Assembly (NCBI GenBank): GCA_016713535.1
Contig: JADJOY010000017.1
Location: 62,001-126,000, forward strand
DNA: 64,000 nucleotides
Reading direction: 5' to 3'
Origin: Deltaproteobacteria bacterium
GTDB lineage: Bacteria; JADJOY01
Below the pieces are notes generated by a model. It was given only the letters and a program-made list of their open reading frames with translations. It was not told the DNA's origin and made no database searches. Of the stretch, positions 1-8,514 are shown one piece after another (within the stretch, counting starts at the first letter, position 1; each line of letters opens with the position of its first letter). The position numbers and the translations under genes were made by a program.

Positions 1-39
1 GTCGTGATCCTCATGCTCACCGGGACCCTTCACCTCTGA
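1..39 (+). CDS. C-terminal end of a truncated upstream gene (uncertain)
   Basis: The first frame reads VVILMLTGTLHL and stops at a TGA at 37-39. The hydrophobic residues would fit the end of a membrane segment. Too little is present to assign a family, and it could be chance. Confidence 0.2.
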   Translation, partial: VVILMLTGTLHL

Positions 40-104
40 GCCCGCGCGGCCGTCGCCGAGCGGATGGGTGACGGTCGACGGACGGCTCACCCGGAAGAAT
101 CCTG

Positions 105-1741
105 ATGAAGATCGAGTTGATCGCTCCCAAGAACCCGGAGTCGTTCTGGACGTTCGACCGCGTCCTGCCCACGATCTCCAAGAGCGCCACGTTCCCGAAC
201 CTGGCGCTCCCGACCTCGCGGCGCTCACTCCGCCCTGGCACGACGTCGTGCTCCGGGACGAGAACGTCGAGGCGATCGACTTCGACACCGACGCCGACTG
301 GATCGGGCTCACCGGCTACATCGTCCACAAGGCGCGGATGTTCGAGATCATCGACGCGTTCAAGGCGCGCGGACGGCGCATCGCGGTGGGGGGGCCGTTC
401 GCGACGCTGTGCCCCGAGCAGCTCCGCGACAAGGTGGACGTACTCTTCGTGGGCGAGAGCGAGCGCACCTGGCCACGCTTCCTGTCGGACCTCGCGGCGG
501 GTGAGCCGAGGGCCGAGTACCACGCCGACGCTCTCCCCGAGCTCGACGACGCGCCGATCCCGCGCTTCGACCTGCTGAAGCTGAATCGCTATCGCAGCAT
601 GGCGGTGCAGTTCGCTCGCGGCTGTCCGTACACCTGCGAGTTCTGCGACATCATCGTCATGTACGGGCGCAGGCCGAGGACCAAGCCGGTGGCGCGCCTC
701 GTCGCGGAGGTCGACGCGCTCCATGCGCTGGGCGCCCACGACGTGTTCGTGGTGGACGACAACTTCATCGGCAACAAGAAGGCCGCCAAGGCTCTGCTCC
801 GCGAGCTCGTGGGGTGGCAGGTGGCGCACGGGTACCCGGTGGAGTTCATGACCGAGGTCTCGCTCAACCTCGCCCAGGACGACGAGCTGCTGCGGCTGAT
901 GCACGACGCCAACTTCACGTCCGTGTTCATCGGCATCGAGTCACCGCGGGTCGCGAGCCTCGAGGAGACCGGCAAGACCCAGAACATCCGCGCCGATCTG
1001 CTCGGATCGGTCCGCAAGATCCAGGACGCCGGCATCGAGGTGATGGCGGGGATGATCGTGGGCTTCGACAACGACGACGTCTCCATCTTCGAGGAACAGT
1101 TCCGGTTCATCCAGGACGCTCGCATTCCGGTGTCGATGACGGGCTTGCTGAATGCGCTACCGCAGACGCCGCTACGCGAGCGCCTGCTGACCGCGGGCCG
1201 GCTCGACGACGAGTACACCGGTGACCAGTTCGTGTTCTCGAACGTGATCCCGGCCGCGATGTCGCGGCTCGAGCTCTATGAGGGCTACAGGGACCTGCTC
1301 GAACGGCTCTACGATCACTCGAACTACCGCAGGCGTGCGATGGCCTTCCTCCGCGACCAGGGGCCGGAAAAACGCGTGCGTGTGTCCGCGGGCGCACACG
1401 AAGTGCGGATCTTCTTACGCGTGCTGTGGACGTGCGTGCTCCTCGCGCCGCCGCGGCGCGCGGCGATGACGCTGCGCATGCTCGGCGAGACGTTGCTGCG
1501 CAGGCCCAGCTCGATGCGCAAGGCGGTGGTGCTGGCGCTCATGCACAAACACCTTCACGAGTACGCAGTCTTCGTCCGAGCCGAGCTCGATCGGATCATC
1601 GTCGGCCTGCGCGCCCCGGCACCGCCACCGGTCGCCGTCGCGGAGCTCGTCGGTCATCGTCTGCTCCCTCAGGACCGGTTGGCGGGGCGCCGGTCGCCAG
1701 ATCCGGCGAGCGGGCACGTGGTCGACGTTCCGGCCGGGTAA
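105..1741 (+). CDS. B12-binding radical SAM protein (DUF4070/HpnP-like), frameshifted
   Basis: The N-terminus (MKIELIAPKNPESFW) and the following stretch (VVLRDENVEAIDF, IAVGGPFATL) match the cobalamin-binding fold of class B radical SAM enzymes. The [4Fe-4S] motif CPYTCEFC is encoded at 623-646, and the C-terminal half has DUF4070 character. The reading frame changes near 214, where PNLALPT must join LAALTPPW; restoring one C in a C-run repairs it, so the gene is probably intact. The ATG at 105 gives the expected family N-terminus. This superfamily includes the hopanoid C-2 methylase HpnP, which needs radical SAM chemistry and cobalamin to methylate an unactivated carbon, but many DUF4070 members are uncharacterised and no hopanoid gene is nearby. 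The substrate is therefore unknown. Confidence 0.8.
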
Positions 1742-1969
1742 CCCGGTTGGCGGGGCGCGGCCAGGACTCCGTCACGGCGCGCGGAGCGTGGACGGACCCG
1801 TGGCGCCGGCGGTGAGATCCGCCTCGATTCCAGGGAGATCCGTGGCGTTGGCAGACCTCCATGGCCGCTTGCTCGGCACGTCGTTTGCGCTCGCGAACGG
1901 GTGGCTCTGGCCGCGCGGCCCGGTCTCGCGAGTGAGAGCGGCCCGGTAGCGCCGAGGGGGGGCTCATCC

Positions 1970-3088
1970 ATGCAACGCAGAAGCTCGCAGGCTCTCGACG
2001 GGATCGCGAGCTTTCTCGGAAGGCTCGTCATCCGGAGCGGAGCCGCTGCCGAGAATACGCTCGCGCAGCTCGATGCCTACCGCGGTCGCACCGTCGAGGA
2101 GCTGTTCCCGGCACCGCCGGGGCTGCCCGACGTCACGGTCGCGCGCGCCTGGAAGGTCGGGCCTTTCGAGAGCCTTCACCTATCGTTCCCGTCGGAATAC
2201 CAGCCCATCGCGCCCGACTTCCGGCAGCGCCACGGCGACGAGTACCGCCGCAATCAACAGGTCTCGGTGCGGTGGATCCGTCACACGCGCGGCGGCCCAC
2301 GGCCCACGCTCATCTTCCTGCATAGCTGGATGCAACCCGATACCGCGCTCGAGGAGCTCACGATGTTGCCGGTGCTCGCCGGTCAGCTCGGGCTCCACGT
2401 GGCCCGGCTCGACCTCCCGTACCACGGACGGCGCAAGCCTCTGGGTTCCCGGTTCGGGGGCGAGTACTTCTGGACCGCCGACCTGGTGCGTACCGTCGAA
2501 GCCATCGGACAGAGCGTGTGGGACACGCGGCGCCTGGTCTCGTGGCTCTCCGCTCAGGAGGGCGCGCCCGTCGGGATCATGGGGTTGAGCCTCGGCGGGA
2601 TGATGGCGCTCTACACCGCGTGCGCCGACCCACGCCTCGCGTTCGCGATCGGCGTAGCGGCCCACCTCGATCTCGCCGGCGTCCTCGGCGACGCCTCCAT
2701 CCTGAAGCGCATGCGCGGCGAGCTCGAGAGCCACGGCTGGAGCCCCGCCGACGTGAGTGCCTACATGGCGCTGGTGGGCATCGCGGACCTGAAGCCCGTG
2801 ATCCCGCCCCAACGGATCTTGCTGGTCGCGGGCAAGTACGACCGGCTCCTCAGCGCCGATCGCACGGAAGCGCTGTGGAAGCGCTGGGGCGAGCCGCCCA
2901 TCCACTGGTTTCCGGCGGGGCATCTGGGGATCTTCACCCAGCTTCCGGGCACCATCGCCGTGGTTCGCCGATTCCTCGAGGGGCTCGGTCTCGGGCGGTC
3001 GCGACGCAACGGTGAGGCGGGCTCCACGTCTGTAGCGCCTACAGATCCGTTGTCACCCCCATTCAACGACGTTCCGCCGAGCGCCTGA
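1970..3088 (+). CDS. alpha/beta-hydrolase family protein
   Basis: A 372-aa alpha/beta hydrolase. The oxyanion region reads LIFLHSWMQP, the nucleophile elbow is GLSLGG (Ser207), and candidate triad partners are Asp291 (AGKYDRL) and His318 (PAGHLG). An N-terminal cap of about 110 residues precedes the hydrolase core. No signal peptide is evident, so the protein is probably cytosolic. The ATG at 1970 is preferred over an upstream in-frame start at 1901, because the residues before it are low-complexity. The last ~25 residues after the final helix are unstructured. The substrate cannot be told from sequence. It resembles the ABHD18/DUF2048-like group more than classical lipases. It stands alone, with about 230 bp on each side. 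Confidence 0.75.
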   Translation: MQRRSSQALDGIASFLGRLVIRSGAAAENTLAQLDAYRGRTVEELFPAPPGLPDVTVARAWKVGPFESLHLSFPSEYQPIAPDFRQRHGDEYRRNQQVSVRWIRHTRGGPRPTLIFLHSWMQPDTALEELTMLPVLAGQLGLHVARLDLPYHGRRKPLGSRFGGEYFWTADLVRTVEAIGQSVWDTRRLVSWLSAQEGAPVGIMGLSLGGMMALYTACADPRLAFAIGVAAHLDLAGVLGDASILKRMRGELESHGWSPADVSAYMALVGIADLKPVIPPQRILLVAGKYDRLLSADRTEALWKRWGEPPIHWFPAGHLGIFTQLPGTIAVVRRFLEGLGLGRSRRNGEAGSTSVAPTDPLSPPFNDVPPSA

Positions 3089-3317
3089 TCGGCCGGCGCC
3101 CGCCGCGCCCGCCCCGACCTGGATAAGGGTTGCGCTTCGGTGGGGTGGGGGAATCGGCATCCACTCGCGCCGACCGCGCGAGGCGGTCGCGAGCCCGGCG
3201 CCCACCTTGCTCTATCCGTCGTGTGGCGGTGCTTGCGGCCGCTCAATGGCGAGGGGAGGAGCGACGGACCGTCGCGAGAGGGATGGTGGCGCCCCTCACC
3301 CTCGGTGGAGGGTCGTC

Positions 3318-3467
3318 ATGTTGTGGACAATCGCACTGGTGTTGATCGTGCTGTGGCTCCTCGGGTTGGTCAGTAGCTACACGATGGGCGGTTTCATCCA
3401 CGTTCTACTGGTCGTCGCCGTGATCGTGGTGCTCGTGAGCCTGATCCAGGGTCGCAGAGTCCTGTGA
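3318..3467 (+). CDS. small lmo0937-type membrane protein
   Basis: A 49-aa protein, almost entirely two hydrophobic helices (about residues 2-22 and 25-43) joined by a short turn and ending in QGRRVL. Size and pattern match the lmo0937 family of tiny membrane proteins, whose function is unknown and which often appear in stress-associated contexts. A GGTGGAGGG purine tract lies just upstream of the ATG. The gene ends about 100 bp before the ferritin gene on the same strand, so co-transcription with the encapsulin pair is possible. Confidence 0.7.
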   Translation: MLWTIALVLIVLWLLGLVSSYTMGGFIHVLLVVAVIVVLVSLIQGRRVL

Positions 3468-3568
3468 CGCGCGACCTACTTCGATCGCTCGACTCCCGCG
3501 GAGGGACGAACACGTCCGCCCCGGAGCTCGATTCCGAGGGTGCCACCTCGGCGCCCGGGAGCCCACGC

Positions 3569-4012
3569 ATGAACGGTTACCACGAGCCCTATGAATCCCT
3601 CGCACCGCCGGACCGCGATCTCCATCGCGCGCTGCTGAGCTTGAAGGAAGAGATCGAGGCCGTGGATTGGTACCACCAGCGGGTCGTGACCTGCACCGAT
3701 CAGGACCTCGGGCAAGTGCTCGCGCACAACCGCGACGAGGAGATCGAGCACGCGTGCATGACGCTCGAGTGGGTGCGCCGCACGAGTCCGGCGTGGGACC
3801 TCGCGCTCAGGAAGTTCGTGTTCACCGAGGGCTCGATCACGCAGAAGGAACGTCCCTCCCCATCGGCGCCCCTCGCCGCGTCGCGCGGACACGCCGAGCC
3901 GCCGCGAGGTGACCTCGCCATCGGGCGTTTGCACGACCCGGTCGAACCGAAAGGGCGGCACGATTCGCGGGCCGCCGGCGCTCCCGAGCGTGCGCTTTGC
4001 CCCACCCCATGA
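3569..4012 (+). CDS. encapsulated ferritin-like cargo protein (EncFtn)
   Basis: A 147-aa protein whose first ~95 residues match encapsulated ferritins: the two-helix signature EEIEAVDWYHQR and HNRDEEIEHACMTLEW. Glu30, Glu58 and His61 correspond to the ferroxidase ligands of this family, in which annular decamers oxidise Fe(II) inside an encapsulin shell. A Pro/Ala-rich linker (about 95-113) leads to GDLAIGRLH (114-122), which fits the encapsulin-targeting consensus. Unusually, about 25 further residues follow the targeting peptide instead of it being terminal. The ATG at 3569 gives the normal family start. The stop TGA (4010-4012) overlaps the encapsulin ATG (4009) as ATGA, implying translational coupling between cargo and shell. 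Confidence 0.88.
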   Translation: MNGYHEPYESLAPPDRDLHRALLSLKEEIEAVDWYHQRVVTCTDQDLGQVLAHNRDEEIEHACMTLEWVRRTSPAWDLALRKFVFTEGSITQKERPSPSAPLAASRGHAEPPRGDLAIGRLHDPVEPKGRHDSRAAGAPERALCPTP

Positions 4013-4848
4013 CGAGGACACCCATGGACACCTTCAGGACGTCGTTGGCGCCGATCTCGGCGACTGCGTGGACCGAGCTCGAGCGGCAGGCCCGGGCCTC
4101 CCTCACCGCGCCGCTCTCGGCGCGCCGGATCGTCGACGGCCGCGGACCGCGCGGGTGGGACGCCTCCGCGATCAACCTCGGCCGGCTGCGCCTTCACGAC
4201 GGCGAGCAGGACGGAGTGTCGTTCGGGATCCGCCAGGTCCTGCCGCTGATCGAGCTGCGCGTCCCGTTTCGCCTCGGCCTGTGGGAGCTCGACAACGCCG
4301 CGCGCGGTGCGCTGGACCTGGACCTGAGGCCCCTCACCGCCGCGGCGCGAGCGATCGCACACGCCGAGGACGAGATCGTGTTCCGCGGCCTCGCCGCGGC
4401 GGGTGTGCGAGGGGTGCTCGACTCGACGGCGCGCACGCCCGTCGAGTTCGGCGCCGATCCACAGCGGTTCCCGGCGGCCGTGGCCAGCGCGCTGGTCCGG
4501 CTCAAGAACGACGGGGTCGGCGGGCCGTACGCGCTGGTCGTGGGCGCCGAGCTCTTCACGGCCCTCAGCGGAACGAGCGGCGATCAGTATCCGCTGATGC
4601 CGCGCCTCGCGCGGCTGATCGATGGCCCGGTGCTCCTGGCGCCGGTGCTTCGCGACGGTGCGGTGCTGGTGACGAGGCGGGGCGGCGATTTCGAGCTGAC
4701 GCTCGGTCAGGACGTCACGCTCGGCTACGAGTTCCACGACTCGAAGGACGTGAAGCTCTTCTTCACCGAGTCGGTGACGTTTCGAGTGCTGGACGAGGAC
4801 GCAGCGGTGCTGTTCCGTCCCGAGGCGAGCGCGACCGCGGTCACCTGA
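4009..4848 (+). CDS. encapsulin nanocompartment shell protein (HK97 fold, family 1)
   Basis: A 279-aa shell protein. It begins with the helix that binds cargo peptide (LAPISATAWTELERQARASL) and continues with the family signature WDASAINLGR. The conserved core segments IRQVLPLIELRVPF and AEDEIVFRGL follow, and the C-terminal strands include GYEFHDSKDVKLFFTES. Length matches family 1 encapsulins (about 265-285 aa). Shells of this type self-assemble and sequester cargo carrying a short C-terminal peptide, here the preceding ferritin. It starts at 4009 in an ATGA overlap with that gene; an internal ATG at 4024 is an alternative. No phage genes surround it, so it is not a prophage capsid. Confidence 0.92.
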   Translation: MTRTPMDTFRTSLAPISATAWTELERQARASLTAPLSARRIVDGRGPRGWDASAINLGRLRLHDGEQDGVSFGIRQVLPLIELRVPFRLGLWELDNAARGALDLDLRPLTAAARAIAHAEDEIVFRGLAAAGVRGVLDSTARTPVEFGADPQRFPAAVASALVRLKNDGVGGPYALVVGAELFTALSGTSGDQYPLMPRLARLIDGPVLLAPVLRDGAVLVTRRGGDFELTLGQDVTLGYEFHDSKDVKLFFTESVTFRVLDEDAAVLFRPEASATAVT

Positions 4849-4981
4849 CCGGCCCGGCGCCGAGGAGCTCGACGCATCGCCGCCGCGTCCGGGCGCGGGC
4901 GGCATTCCCGAAGGCCCGGAAACCAAGGAACCGAGTGGCCCGGCAACCTCGCCGGGACACGTCGGATGGCGGGGGACCACC

Positions 4982-5296
4982 ATGATCACGAACCGATTTC
5001 ACGTTGGCCGGCTGGGTGTGGGATGGACGGTGCGCCGCGAGTCCGACCCCGGAACGCTGATGCGGTTCCCCACCCAGAGCGAGGCCGAGGTCGCGGCCCA
5101 GGCGCGCTGTCGCGGCGCCCTCGACGTGGTGGTGGTCGACGCGGCTTCCAGCCAGCGCCGAGGCCGCGCCAAACCCGGCTCGTCCCTGGCCGCGCTCGAG
5201 GCGATGCTCCGCCGTGCCTCCTCCAGGCTCGACGAGTCGGCCCAGCGCCTCGCCGCGCTCGGTGCGTGGCCGCCCACCACCCCGGATCGGTCATGA
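4982..5296 (+). CDS. conserved-looking hypothetical protein (104 aa)
   Basis: An unrecognised small soluble protein. Residues 1-50 look like a compact beta-rich domain (GWTVRRESDPGTLMRFPTQSEAEVAA) that resembles DUF2188-type proteins in pattern. The C-terminal third is a basic, Ala-rich helix. No signal peptide or membrane segment is present. Its TGA (5294-5296) overlaps the ATG of the histidine kinase (5293) as ATGA, which supports the reading frame and suggests coupled expression. It begins 133 bp after the encapsulin gene. Confidence 0.55.
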   Translation: MITNRFHVGRLGVGWTVRRESDPGTLMRFPTQSEAEVAAQARCRGALDVVVVDAASSQRRGRAKPGSSLAALEAMLRRASSRLDESAQRLAALGAWPPTTPDRS

Positions 5297-6410
5297 CGCC
5301 GGAGCAGGGGCCGAGCCCGAGGCTCGTCGACTTCCTCGCCGCTCACCGCGAGGAGATCCTCCGCCGCACCGGCATCCGCGTCGGAGCCCGCCTCGGGCCA
5401 GGCGTGACGTCCGAGCAGCTCGAGGAGGGTGTTCCGCTGTTCCTGGACCACCTCGAGGTGGTGTTGGGGGTGGGTGAGGTGTCGCCGGGCGATGATCCGG
5501 CTCGGAGGAACGCGGGCGCGGCGGCCCACGGCGCAGCGCTCCAGCGAGCGGGGTTCACGATCGCTCACGCGGTCCACGGCTATGGCGACGTCTGCCAGGT
5601 CGTGACCGAGCTCGCCGAGGACCTCGGCCATCCGATCACGGTATCGGAGTTCCACGCCTTCAACTGGTGCGTCGACGTGGCGGCGGCCGAGGCCGTGACG
5701 GAGTACCAGCGCCGCCGTGAGGCCGCCTTCGCGAGCGACGAGAACGAGCGGCTGGGGATGCTGGCGCACGAGCTCCGAACTCGATCAACGCCGCGCGGCT
5801 CTCGTACGAGCTCCTGCGCCTGGGCCGGGTCGGCGTGCGCGGCAGTACGAGCAACTCGCTGGGACGCAACCTGCGGCGCCTCGGCGTGCTCATCGACCGT
5901 GCGCTCGCCGAGGTCCGGCTCCAGTCGGGAAGCAGCAGTCTCTCGCCGATCCAGGTGGCAGCGCTCGTGGAGGACGTCGAGGTCGACGCCAGGGCTCACG
6001 CCGCCGATCAAGGTCTGGGGCTCGTCGTGGCGTTCGTGGATCCTGCCCCCGGGGGCTGCGTCTCCATCCTCACGTCGGCCGACGCGGAGCGCGTGCGGAT
6101 CCACGTCGCGGACGACTGTGGCGGGCTCGGCGAGGGCGTGGCCGAACATATCTTCCAGCCGTTCGAGCAGTGGGGCGCGGATCGTACGGGGCTGGGCCTC
6201 GGCCTCACGATCGCTCGCCGCGCCGCCGAGGCGCAGGGGGGATCGGTGTCGGTCGAGGACCGTCCGGGGGCCGGCTGCACCTTCACCCTCGAGCTGCCCC
6301 GCGCATTCACTGCGGTCCGTGGCCAGGGCACGGAATCGGCGCCCGAGATGGCCTCCAATGCCGCGGCGCCGCGCGCTCGTCCACCGCGGACCGACCAGAA
6401 CTCGCCATGA
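5293..6410 (+). CDS. sensor histidine kinase, frameshifted
   Basis: The N-terminal ~140 residues (LVDFLAAHREEILRRTGIR, LEEGVPLFLDHLEVVL) form a helical RsbRD-like sensor domain with no membrane segment, so this is a cytosolic kinase. The H-box is MLAHELR with His159. Near 5780 the frame shifts; after it SINAARLSYELLRLG continues the dimerisation helix. The ATPase domain then shows DDCGGLG (G1), FEQWGADRTGLGLGL (G2 region) and GAGCTFTLELP. A one-base indel explains the break, so the kinase is probably functional. No response regulator is adjacent, making it an orphan in this window. ATGA overlaps link it to the genes on both sides. Confidence 0.78.
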
Positions 6411-6643
6411 AGCCACCTTCCGGTAAACCCCGGCCGAACGTTCGCGGTGTGCTCCGATCCAGCCACCCGCGCTCGAGCTGGGCCGGGTCGCTGCTGGACG
6501 GAGAGTCGGTGCCGCCTCCGTTCAGCTGCGACCCGGATCCCGCGCCGCCCGCGCCACCCGAGGCGATCCGCCCCGCGAGCGAGGACCACGCGCAGGCCCT
6601 CGCGCGCTGGGAGTCGGAGGGTGGCGGGCTTGCGGGCAGGTAA
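6407..6643 (+). CDS. hypothetical proline-rich small protein (78 aa)
   Basis: Begins at an ATG overlapping the kinase stop (ATGA at 6407-6410). The product is basic at the N-terminus, then Pro-rich (PPPFSCDPDPAPPAPPEA), and ends with a short helix (HAQALARWESEGG). No domain is recognised. The third ATGA overlap in a row favours a real, co-translated gene, but composition gives no further support. Confidence 0.4.
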   Translation: MKPPSGKPRPNVRGVLRSSHPRSSWAGSLLDGESVPPPFSCDPDPAPPAPPEAIRPASEDHAQALARWESEGGGLAGR

Positions 6644-6736
6644 CGATCGGGCGTGAGCGCCGCGTCCGCTATTGAAGGACACGGGCTCGCCCGACACGTG
6701 GGTCTGGATCGGACGGCGAGCGAGGAGGAGCACGAC

Positions 6737-6917
6737 ATGTACGAGCAACGCCACGAGCGGCCGTTGCCCGCCGAAGACCGATCCGGGGAAGCTCTTCGCG
6801 GGGCTCTATGCGCTCTACGACGGGATCGTGTTCCTGGTGGTGGCGGGCCTGTTGCTCGCCCCGGTCACGCACCGGGTGCTCCACCACTTCCACTGGACCG
6901 AAGAGCGTGGCTCGTGA
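6737..6917 (+). pseudogene. remnant of a two-TM ion-channel-like gene, internally deleted
   Basis: A good ribosome-binding site (GAGGAGGAG) precedes an ATG at 6737 that starts MYEQRHERPLP, like the N-termini of small two-pore-type potassium channel proteins. The frame then breaks, and KTDPGKLFAGLYALYDGIVFL plus LLLAPVTHRVLHHFHW resumes in another frame up to 6917. That segment matches the last membrane helix and tail of the same family. The first helix and the pore loop (about 60-70 residues) are missing. I infer an internal deletion plus frame change, either real decay or an assembly collapse. Confidence 0.5.
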
Positions 6918-6946
6918 GCGCCGCGCCAGCGCACGTGGTGCGCGAC

Positions 6947-7423
6947 TCAGCGCGGTGGTCTCGCCGAGTCGTCGCGCGGCTCGGCGCCAGGCGCCGCGGT
7001 CCAGTGGATCGTCACTTCCTTCTTGCCGAACTCGAGCGCAGCGGACTCGTCCTTGCCGAAGTAGACGTCGATCCGGCGATGCCAGCGCGCGTCCATCTTG
7101 TCGGCGACTCCTCCACCACCCGGCAGTCCTTCGATCCGCACCTTCGTGCCCTCGTCGAGGCCCATCTCGGCGAGGTCCTTGGACACCGCGATGACCTGCA
7201 TCCCGGGGCGAAGCTTCGCCCCGCTGGCGGTGGTCCCGGGCGTCGAGTCGGTCTGCGCCGCGAGCGAGTTGAACGCGGTGGCCGTCACGCGCACCGATCG
7301 TTCCGTGGACGTCCGAGGCGGCGCGATGGGCTCGGCCGGTCCCGGCACCGGGGTGCGCTCCGTGCATCCGGCGAGCAGCACCGAGCACAGCAGGCCCCCC
7401 CAGAATGCTCGTGTCGCTTCCAT
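6947..7423 (-). CDS. 3D-domain lipoprotein (RlpA/MltA-type double-psi barrel)
   Basis: A 158-aa protein with a lipoprotein signal peptide (WGGLLCSVLLAGC, lipobox LAGC). The mature part carries the 3D domain: VTATAFNSLAAQTDSTPG, TASGAKLRPGMQVIAVS, VRIEGLPGGGGVADKMDARW, RIDVYFG. The three conserved aspartates that name the domain fall in DSTP, DKMD and IDVYFG. The family is linked to murein-cleaving or murein-binding enzymes of the cell envelope. The start at 7423 has a GGAGG six bases upstream on the minus strand. It converges with the channel remnant on the plus strand. Confidence 0.8.
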   Translation of the reverse strand: MEATRAFWGGLLCSVLLAGCTERTPVPGPAEPIAPPRTSTERSVRVTATAFNSLAAQTDSTPGTTASGAKLRPGMQVIAVSKDLAEMGLDEGTKVRIEGLPGGGGVADKMDARWHRRIDVYFGKDESAALEFGKKEVTIHWTAAPGAEPRDDSARPPR

Positions 7424-8514
7424 CCACGCCTCCGTACGGTGCGAGCCTGCCGACCCTTCACGCGCCGTCGAACCTTGCCTCGCTCGCGTACGACCTGCGG
7501 ATCGAAGATCCGAGGCAGACGCTCGGCGAATCGTGTGCGAGCCAGGAACGGGGACGTGTCGGTCGATCACGAGATCCTGCCGCTGCGGTTGGACGTGCCG
7601 CCCTGCCGGTATCGTGCATCCCACGACCGGTTCAACGAGCCATCCAGGTCGGTGGGAATGCCGTTGGTGCCGACGAGCCGTGGGACGTGGACGCTCGCTC
7701 CGGCGGGTCTCGAGGGCGTCGCGGCCGCGCCCTTGGTGCGCCGTCGCTTGGCGGCCCAGTTCGCAAGCGCCTGGAACCAGCCCGGGCTCGTGTCGGACCT
7801 CGCGCTCGGCGCTGTGCCCGAGGCGTTCTCGGCGGCTGGGAGCCCCCGGTCGTCGCGGCAACGCACGCTCACCACCGCCCGGCCACGAGCGCCAGGCGCA
7901 CGGGGCTGATCGCTGCACCTCGTGGCGGAGGGATGGATGCAGCATTCCCTACGGCGGAACGGGCGCGGGGTGTTTCGAGGACGGACATGTGCTCTCCCAT
8001 GGTGACACGCGGGTCGAAGGGCGCGGGAACCCGCAAGTAACGTTCATCGGCGGGCGGGCGGGTGCCAGCGCGCGACTCGCCTGCCCGGTCAGCCGGGCAA
8101 GACCTGGCTCGCCCCGCTCGACCGAGAAGCACGCAGAATGCCGGTGGTGAGCTCAGGGCCTGGCGGGTACGCCACCGCCGGCGCGGTCAGCCTATCATCA
8201 CGCCAGGGACGACGAACGCACGACCCGCCAGCCTTCCTTTGCTCGACCGGCCGGCCGGAGGACCCGGCGGTGTGCGCCCGCTCAGCTCGACTCGGTGCTG
8301 GCGAGGCGGCTGCCGGTGACCCGCAGTCGCAGCCAGTCGATGGCCGCGGAGCGATGGCCCGCGCGTTGCTAGCGCATGGCCGCGCACGGCTGCGCGATCG
8401 GGTTTCAGCCGTAATCCTGCGCAAAATCTCGCGCGACAGGCGAAACCGATGACCGACCCACTTTCAAACGGCGAGCAAAAACTACAAAGCGGCGGGGCTG
8501 GCGGAGGAGCGAGC
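7424..8514. other. 1.1 kb stretch with no convincing gene
   Basis: Open frames exist on both strands, but all have low-complexity Arg/Gly/Pro-rich translations typical of chance frames in GC-rich DNA. The last ~120 bases (about 8390-8500) are noticeably more AT-rich than the surroundings and may hold the promoter of the secreted protein that starts at 8515. I could not place a -35/-10 pair with confidence, and I see no tRNA or recognisable riboswitch. Confidence 0.5.

Noticed and set aside
1901-1969. Longer N-terminus for the alpha/beta hydrolase
   Set aside because: The added residues are low-complexity and the ATG at 1970 gives the family-like start.
4009-4848. HK97-type capsid protein as a sign of prophage
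   Set aside because: No terminase, portal, tail or other phage gene is nearby, and the ATGA-coupled encapsulated ferritin marks it as an encapsulin.
7567-8132. Small minus-strand frames in the 1.1 kb gap as genes
   Set aside because: Short, Arg/Pro/Ala-rich, no ribosome-binding site or domain, and overlapping equally open frames on the other strand.
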